From: Ovis canadensis
Taxonomy: Eukaryota; Chordata; Mammalia; Artiodactyla; Bovidae
DNA length: 64,000 bases
Direction: 5' to 3'
Assembly: GCF_042477335.2 (NCBI RefSeq)
Contig: NC_091246.1
Coordinates: forward strand, 14,257,001-14,321,000
Shown here in pieces: positions 11,101 to 20,100 of the stretch. A model generated the notes under the pieces. The model worked only from the letters and a program-made list of their open reading frames with translations, did no database searches and was not told the DNA's origin. Positions within the stretch are counted from its first letter, which is position 1; each line of letters starts with the position of its first letter. Made by a program: the position numbers and the translations under genes.

Positions 11101-14100
11101 AAAAACCCATCAAATTCTTTATTATGCAGCATCTTCCCTGGTTATATATTATACAGGACTTCCCTGGTGGTCCAGTGGCTCAGAATCCACCTGCCAGTGC
11201 AGGGGACACAGGCTGTATCCCTGGTCTGGGAAGATTCCACATGCCGAAGAACAGCTAAGCCCACACACCACAACTGCTGAGCCACCGTGCTGCAGCTGCT
11301 GAAGCGCACGTGCTCCAGAGCCTGTGCTTTGCAGCCAGAGAAGCCACCACCACAAGAAGTCCACGCACCGCGGCTGGAGAGCAGCCCCTGTCTGCTGCAG
11401 CTAGAGAAAGCCCACACACAGCAACAAAGGCCCACAGCAGCCAAAAATAAATACCTTTTAAAACCATCTTACAAAATGAGCGCAACGTGACATTATTAAA
11501 TGGTGCCGAAATGCATTTGACAACAGAATTTCTCATTCTAAGATTTAGAAGCATATAAGATAAAAGGGAATCAGTGCTAGAAAAACCCCAACAAATGAGC
11601 CATTTGCCAACACTAAATAAACCACTTCAGTACATTTATAAGTGACCTTTGTTCTAAAACTTGCTCTTACTTGGAGCTTAGAAACCCATTCTTCTAGAGA
11701 TGGTCTTACCCAATGGTTAGTTTTAAAATGTAACAGTAATAATAAACCAATAATAATAATGACTGGCGTTTATTGAGCTGGAAACCTGCTGTATGCTGAT
11801 GAATTATTCTAGATGCTAGAAAGTATAATGGAAGAAGATGGGGAACCTTAGTCAGAAACAACATTACATGGGATTGTCTCTTTCAGACACCTTTAGAATC
11901 TTAACAAACATAGGTAGTTGTTGCATTCCTGGATAAATATCCTGAGAAAAAAAATGGCCATGGCATTGTAGTGAAAGCTAAAAGGAAGAATGTATAGGAG
12001 GATGCTTGACATAGTTGTAGTAGTGAACTCAATAAATATCAAGATTAAAAACTCATCCAAGGCAGAACTCACTCTAAAGTACTGAAGTGGACATAGGACT
12101 TAGCATAAAATAATTATGAAAGTAGAAAAAGTAATGCATTTTGCCCAGGTACTTAAGGATGGTGAGAAGGTAGGGTTGTACTTTAGCATTTGATCAACAT
12201 ATAGGGTAGTCAGCCTAGAGGGGTAAGGTGGAGGAGGGGTGGGAGGGAGACTGAAGAGGGAGGGAATATATGTATACTTTTAGCTAATTCACATTGTACA
12301 GCAGAAACCAGCACAACATTGTAAAGCAGTTATCTTCCAATTAAAAACAAAAATCTAGGGTAGTAGAGATGAACACAAAATGTACAGATATAAACCAGGC
12401 AAGTATGACCTGTTGGTCTTTGAGTATAATTTAATGAAACAAAGTAAACAAAACCTCATTTAAAAAAGCGTTACAAATCACAAAGGACTTCAGAACAGTG
12501 AGAAAAGAAAAACTAATACAATAATTTTTAAAGTGTATTTACATTGCCTAATATCTATGGGTGATTTAATTGATTCGTTGCATAATCAATTCAATGTCCA
12601 GTGCCAAGCACTGTGCTGGGCAGAGAATACCAGATGAATCACACGCAATTCCTGTGTACATGGAGTGAACAGCCTAGAGTAAAAATACTTGTGGTCACAA
12701 ACTGGAAGCGCAGTGCAGGCTCTCCTTTGATGTGTGGTTGAATGCATTATTGGAGAAGACTCTTGAGAGTACCCTGGACTGCAAGGAGATCCAACTAGTC
12801 CATTCTGAAGGAGATCAGCCCTGGGATTTCTTTGGAAAGAATGATGCTAAAGCTGAAACTCCAGTACTTTGGCCACCTCATACGAAGGGAGACTCATTGG
12901 AAAAGACTTTGATGCTGGGAGGGATTAGGGGCAGGAGGAGAAGGGGACAACAGAGGATGAGATGGCTGGATGGCATCATTGACTTGATGGACGTGAGTCT
13001 GAGTGAACTCCGGGAGTTGGTGATGGACAGAGAGGCCTGGCATGCTGCGATTCATGGGGTCTCAAAGAGTCCAACGTGACTGAGCGACTGAACTGAACTG
13101 AACTGAACTGAATGCATTATGATGTTAAGTCATCTTACAAGAAAGATGCATGAAATGATGTGATTAACAAATTTATATGAGATATGAAAATGTTCTCTAC
13201 AGCTTGATGAAAAACAAGTTCACAGAAACAGAGAGATCCTATTGTAATATATAGCTATAAATGGAAAGCTTCTGCTATCGAATAGAGAATTGTTCATTCT
13301 TTCTCTTAGAGCAAGTGTATGGAATAAAACTCTATTTTCATGCTTCCAATGGACACTGGTGAGCCAGTGGTTATGATATTACGTCCTCTTTCAGTGCCCC
13401 AGGCACTCTACCTGTAAATGAGGAGAAAGCCCTTTCTCAGTTAACATGTAGGCTGGGTTCAAAGATGTGTGCCCCATACCTGCCCTCATGAAGAGGGTGA
13501 TTAGGCGTCAACTGAGCTCTTTTCTGAGGCTTTGACTATTTCTAGACTCATGCGATAGAGAATAGTCAACCTACTAAAAAGTAGCTTTTCTCATTGGAAA
13601 TGCTGTTCCTGGATTTTCTAACCATTATTTATTCTCACTGGCCAGGTTACCCTTTCCCTACTGCTCCTCCTGTGGATCCATTTGCCAAAATCAAAGTGGA
13701 TGACTGTGGAAAGACTAAGGGCTGCTTTAGGTTGGTAGATCTGTGAGTTGGAGAACTTTAAAGCTAAGACTTTGATTTGCTTCTCAAGGTAGTATTTAAA
13801 TTGCATGCAGTTCACTCTCACCAGGAGCCCACACCCCTCGTAACTTCAGCACGGATGTAACCTATTTCCAATGGCCAGCCCAGGTTGCAGCCTTAAAGGC
13901 CTTGAGCTGTCTCACGCCCCTTGGCCCTAGAACTTACTTCTCTGGTTCTTCATTTATGACTGTATGCCATTGACTCGGGGGTCTAATCAGTTGGCTGTAT
14001 GAAGAAGAATTACATGACACAGAATTTGTCTTTGCTCATTCAGTACGGGTGTGGGCAGGACAGGCAATAATATTGGGTTGGCCCAAATATTCATTTGGGT

Positions 14101-17100
14101 TTACCATAACATCTTATGGAAAAACCACCCAAACGAACATTTGGGCCAACCCAAGAGATGTGTCTAAGACCCACTTCCTTTTTAAAACAATAGTTATAAC
14201 TGTGGATAGCTATACGATCCTAGCTAGTCAATTCGCACTGATTATAGTGTCCAGCTAGTTATTTCAGATCTAGCACCTGATTATTAATAGTATTCTATCT
14301 AGATGTGATAGACTGGAGCTAGAAAGCAGCTAGATAGTGACCTTCCATCTAGACAGCTCTGCTTTGTTGGGAAAGCCTCCTTTTCTTTGAGTCCTTTATT
14401 TCCAAAAACAAATTGTCCTTGAGTAAAGATTTTGATGGCCATTGCAATGAATTTGTGTTTCGTCTTGTTTTGGTTCGGGACTCAAAGTCCAAGGACTAAA
14501 AACTGAATACAGGGGGTTTGAGTTTTTGGATTGCAAGAGTATTGCTAAGGAATTTTTAAAAATCTAGTAATACTATTATTATTGAGGAAGATAGCCAGCA
14601 ATGAATAATTCTGGTGATTAGGGGATACTTTTGAGAAGAAAAGGAGTTTTAGTGCTCTGCTGGCTTCACGGAGACTTGCTTTCTGGCCCACTCACTTAGC
14701 TTTGCTCACCCGTTTCAGCTTTTTCACTCCGGTTCCTGTGGTCCTGAGCTTACACCCCTTGCCAGCTGCTCAGGGTATCTGCCTGCAAAGCTGCATGTTC
14801 CCTGTCTCCCTCCTCCATCAGTACTTAGCAGCCTTGCATCCTATACCTTTTATCTGAGCTTAGGTTATCCCACCCATTGCTGCAGTTTTCAGTCATTTCT
14901 GAAAGGCAGTATGCCTAAAACTAGGGCTTGCTGATCCTCAAAGGATCCACAAGTTCTCTGTAAGAAAATTTTAAATTCATGTTTTCATTTCAGTGATGTT
15001 CCTTAAATGGATTAACGAATGTATAATCTGATTATCTGGATAAACATCTTACTTTAGTGTCTGAATTGTATTAGCCCCAAGCAGCTCGATAGAGCAAAGG
15101 CAAAATTTTTTTTTTTTCCAAAGGCAAATTTTTTAAGTAAATGATGCATTCGCATCCAGTGAATATAAATAAATGAGGCATTTGTTTGGTGCCTTGTATG
15201 TATAAGGGTTTTGGAGCAGTTCAAACAGATAAGAGTAGAGGAGAATGGAGTCATGACTTGTAGTAAGACACAGGCTCAAAATAAAGACCCTGCAGAGTAC
15301 AATCAGACTTACCAGGGGTGGGTAAATAGGAAGTCAGTTTCAGCCAATGACATCATTTATCCCCTGAATGCTATGAATTTAAAAGGTCCTGGTTTTGTAG
15401 TTTAATCTGTATTCAGTTTGTCCATTTTTGTTAATTGAAAATTTGTAAATGAAAAGAAATGGCAATCTAAATTATTTAAATTATTAACTCAGGATTTTTT
15501 TGTTCTCCAAAAGGAGTCAGAAATAATTTGGTAATTGCGAATATTTGAGAAACTCTTAATAAGATGTAGAGAACCGTGGCTAGGACTTGAGGCCCGTGCC
15601 ACAGCTTGATTGACTCTGGAAGTCCCTTCCATCTCTGGACCTCGTTTGTACATAGATAAAGAGGAGCAGATCATCTTCGCAGTCTCTCCTGGATGAAATT
15701 GTGATTTTGAGATCCCAGGGAGCAGAGATCTAAGATTCATATTGCTTAGCATTCTGCCTGACACAGAGATGCTCTCTTAATGTGTTCTGAAGACGTAGAG
15801 GAGGAAGCAGTAACACCTGTTTTGGATTATCCTATAGATACGGCAAGCCGGGCTGTAATGCAGAGACCTGCGACTACTTCCTTAGCTACCGGATGATAGG
15901 GGCTGATGTGGAATTCGAGCTGAGTGCAGACACCGATGGTTGGGTAGCAGTTGGATTCTCTTCAGACAAGAAAATGGTAAGACACAAATCGTGGTGGAAG
16001 GTGATTTTTCTCTTCTTTCTGTTGTACCGCTTTAGATTTTAGAGAATGAGCGTGGTTATGTTTCCCTAAGCGCCCATGCCACTTTTAAATGGCAGAAGCC
16101 AATTCCTGGTATTTGATTTTCTTTATCCAAGCAAGTAAATTGATCACAGCATGATAGCCATTATACTAGTTATGTCTCTCTGATTACAAGTTAAAAAAAA
16201 TAATTCAAGTTATTTTAAACGGAGAAGGAAGGGTTGGTTATGAGAGTGCAGGGTATCTCCTGGTACCTGTATTCATTAGTTAATTCCACAGTCATGCTGC
16301 AAGAGAGCCCCACCAAAGCACATGGCTAATAACAGTCAGCATTGATTTGTTGCTCACATGTGTATGGATTGGCTGGGACTCAGTTGCTTTTGGCTCCAGT
16401 CCATGGCTTGGATTCAGGTATTGTCTAATCATTCTGGAACTAGTGGCTCCCAAGGCATGTTTTTTTCATGGCAGAGGCAGAAGCACAAGAGTCATCCAAG
16501 CTGATTTCAAAGCTGTGTTCACATCACATCTGCTGGTAATATTCTGTTGCCCAGACTAAGTCACCCAGCCTAACCCAGAATGAAAGGGCAGAGAAGTATT
16601 CTTCCCAACCAAGAGGCCTTGTGAAGGTGTAGGTATATAATACAACAACAGGGGAGTGAAGAATTGGGTCCAACGATTCAATATTCCACATCATGCCTTG
16701 TCAAGAATGCATCTGGCCCTCAGAAAGGACTGTGGACAGGAACAGGCAGGAGCCCAGGTTGCTGTCCATTGCTTACCTCTGCTTCTCTCTGCCTCTGCCG
16801 CATTCTGCCCTCTTTCTTCCAGAGCCTCGTCATTTGCCATGCACTGTGCCAAGGTGCTTCCCAAACAGCCACACTTTCTCAGGCCGTTGAACCTTTGCAT
16901 GTGTGGCTGCTTTTTGGATAAGATGCTTCTCTTCACCTGGTCTGTTTTGAGGTTCTTAGAATGAGATGGGGGCCGCAGGAGTGGTGGGAAGGGCCCAGGT
17001 TTCAGGTATGTTTTGAAGGTAATACTGACAGGCTTTTGCCGGTGGATTGGACGTGGGTTATAGGTGGGTCATAAGAAGAGATTTGGGGATCAGGCTAAGC

Positions 17101-20100
17101 AATCAAAACTCCATTAACTTTGTTTTTGGAGAGGTCGCTAGAAGAATGAGCTTCTCATTCCAGGCGGCAATACAATGGGGTCACCTGGTAAGACTTCATG
17201 GATACTAGTCTACGTCACTTATCTCCTACTTCAGGGTCAATGGGAGAGAGGGTGGTTGTGTGCCATCCAGCAGGCTGGCTGGCAGTGCAATTGACCATTT
17301 CTTGTCCAGGAATGGATTTGCACCCATGGTGCAGCTGTTACCATTAGGGGGCTCAGAAGAGGGAGGTTGAGTAAGAAGCATCGAAATTTCATGTTTGACG
17401 TTTTGCTATCTAAAGGCCTTTAAAATCTAGGTTTATTTTTCTCTTCCTATTACTCTAAGAAGCATAGATTTAAAATTTTTCAAAACCTGATCCATAGGAA
17501 AAGCAAAATGGAACCTCTTTGTAATAGTCATTGACCTTTTTTCGGAAATAATGGATTGCTGATTTCTTTATTAGATTTTATTCTTTAGAGAGGTTTTAGG
17601 TTCACAGCAAAATTGAAGAGGGTACAGAAAATTTCCATATACCCTGTCCCCACACACGCAGAGCCTCCTCCATTATCAGCATTCTCCACAGAGGGGTACA
17701 TTTCTTATAGCTGATAAACATCTGTAACTTTTTTAGTTGTTGTTGTTGTTGTTGTTGTTGTTTAACATTAATCCTACAGACAAGTTGCAGGAGTAGGACC
17801 GATGTTGTTGTTCAGTCACTCAGTCATGTCTGACTCTTTGCGACCCTGTGGACTGCCGCATGCCAGTCTTCCCTGTCCCTTTGCTATCTCCTGGAGTTTG
17901 CTCAAATTCATGTCCATTGTGTTGGTGATGCTGTCCAACCATCTCAGCCTCTGTTGCCCCCTTCTTCTGCTCTCAATCTTTCCCAGTATCAGAGTCTTTT
18001 CCAATGAGTTGGCTCTTTGCATCAGGTGGCCAAAGGACTGGAGCTTCAGCTGCAGTCTTTCCAATGAATATTTAGGACTGATTTCCTTTAGGATTGACTG
18101 GTTTGATCTCTTTGCTATCCACGGGATTCTCAAGAGGCTTCTCTGGCACCACAGTTTGAAAGCATCAGTTCTTCAGTGCTCAACCTTCTTTACGGTCCAA
18201 CTCTCACATCTGTACATGACCACTGGAAAAACCATAGCTTTGACTAGATGGACCTTTGTTGGCAAATTAATGTCTCTGCTTTTTAATTTGCTGTCTAGGT
18301 TTGTCATAGCTTTTCTTCCAAGGAGTAAGCGTCTTTTAACTTCATGACTGCAGTCACCGTCTGCAGTGATTTTAGAGCCCAGGAAAATAAAGTCTGTCAC
18401 TGTTTCCATTTTTTCCCCATCTATTTGCCATGAGGTGATGGGACTGGATGCCATGATCTTCATTTTTTGAAAGTTTAGTTTTAAGCCAGCTTTTTCACTC
18501 TCCTCTTTCACCTTCATCAAGAAGCTTTTTAGTTCCTCTTCACTTTCTGCCATAAGGGTGGTGTCATCTGCATATCTGAGGTTATAGATATTTCTCCTGG
18601 AAATCTTGATTCCAGCTTGAGCTTTATCCAACCCAGGATTTTGCATAATGTATTCTGCATATAAGTTAAATAAGAAGGGTGACAATATACAGCCTTGACA
18701 TACTCATTTCCCAATTTTGAACCAGTTCATTCTTCCATGTCTGATTCTAACTACTGTTTCTTGACCTGCATACAGATTTCTCAGGAGGCAGGTAATGTGG
18801 TCTGGTATTCCCATCTCTTGAAGAATTTTCCACAGTTTGTTGTGATCCACACAAAGACTTTAGCATAGTCAAGGAAGCAGAAATAGATGTTTTTCTGGAA
18901 TTCTCTTGCTTTCTCTATGATCCAACAGATGCTGGCAATAGAACCATAAACTCCTCTATACATATATATATGTATATATAGATGTTTCACCTGTTGTTCA
19001 GTTGCTAAGTTGTGTCTGACTCTTTGGGACTATGGACCGCAGCACGCCAGGCTTCCCTGTCCTTCACTATCTCCCAGAATTTGCTCAAACTCATGTCCAT
19101 TGAGTTGGTGATGCCATCCAACCATCTCATCCTCTGTCATCACCTTCTCCTCCTGCCCTCAATCTTTCCCAGCATCAGGGGCTTTTCCAATGAGTGGTCT
19201 CATAAACTCCTATATATATGTTTCACCAAATGGTAACTTTTTATTGTGGTAAAACATATACAACCTAAAACTTACTATTTTAACCATTTTAAAGCATACA
19301 GTTCAGTGGCATCAACTACACTCACGGTGTGGAACCACCACCATCTGGTTCCAGAACCTTTTCACAAACAGTAACGTTTGCCGTACGTGCTTTCTCTCTC
19401 TTTCTGCTGCTGCAACTGCTGCTGCTACTCTGGCTTCTACTACTTACGATTTTTATTATTTTCTACAAACTTGAGAGGTTAAATTGAAGGCATCATGACC
19501 CTTTAACCCTAAATATTTAAGCAGGTATTTCCTAAGATCAAGGATATTCTTTTTCATTATATAATTTATTAAATTCAGGAAGTTTAACATAGATACTACA
19601 GTATTATCAGATACACTGTCCACTATCAAAAGTGGCCCTTTGCCCCAATGCTGTGCTTTATACAAAATTTTATTTCATGATGCAGGCTTCTGTCTAGGAA
19701 CACCATTAGTTGTCATGTATTGACATGACAGTATCTTTAATCTTCTTGATTTTGAAACAGTTTTTTAGCTTTTTCTTTTTTGGTCTTTCATGACATTGAC
19801 CCTTTTGAAGGTTACAGGCCACTTTTTTTTTGTAGAATGACCTTCAATTTGGATTTGTTTGCTTATGATTAGGTTAAGTGTCTGTGTTTTCGGCAGGACT
19901 ACTAGAGAGCTGGTGATGTAATCTTCCCTAAGTGGCACATGAGGAGACACTTAATGTCAGATATGGTGGTGCAAACTCTGGTCACTTGATTAAAGCTTTT
20001 TTTAATGGCATTTAAAACAATTTTTGAGGTGAGACTTCCAAATACAGAGGTCACGGAATGTACATTTTGGAGTGAAATTTCTTTTTAGCTGAAGAGTTTG

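Larger units (their letters stand above)
1655..13645 (+). other. FRRS1L: FRRS1L intron 1
   Basis: A 12-kb intron with no additional coding exon seen. It opens with a G-rich block and a 13-base C run (1979-1991). The rest is populated by CHR-type SINEs, Bov-tA SINEs, L1 and BovB fragments, and older interspersed repeats, listed separately. Confidence 0.7.

Noticed and set aside
18173-18685. Functional reverse-transcriptase gene
   Set aside because: It is part of a truncated BovB with frame breaks and no intact upstream endonuclease region.
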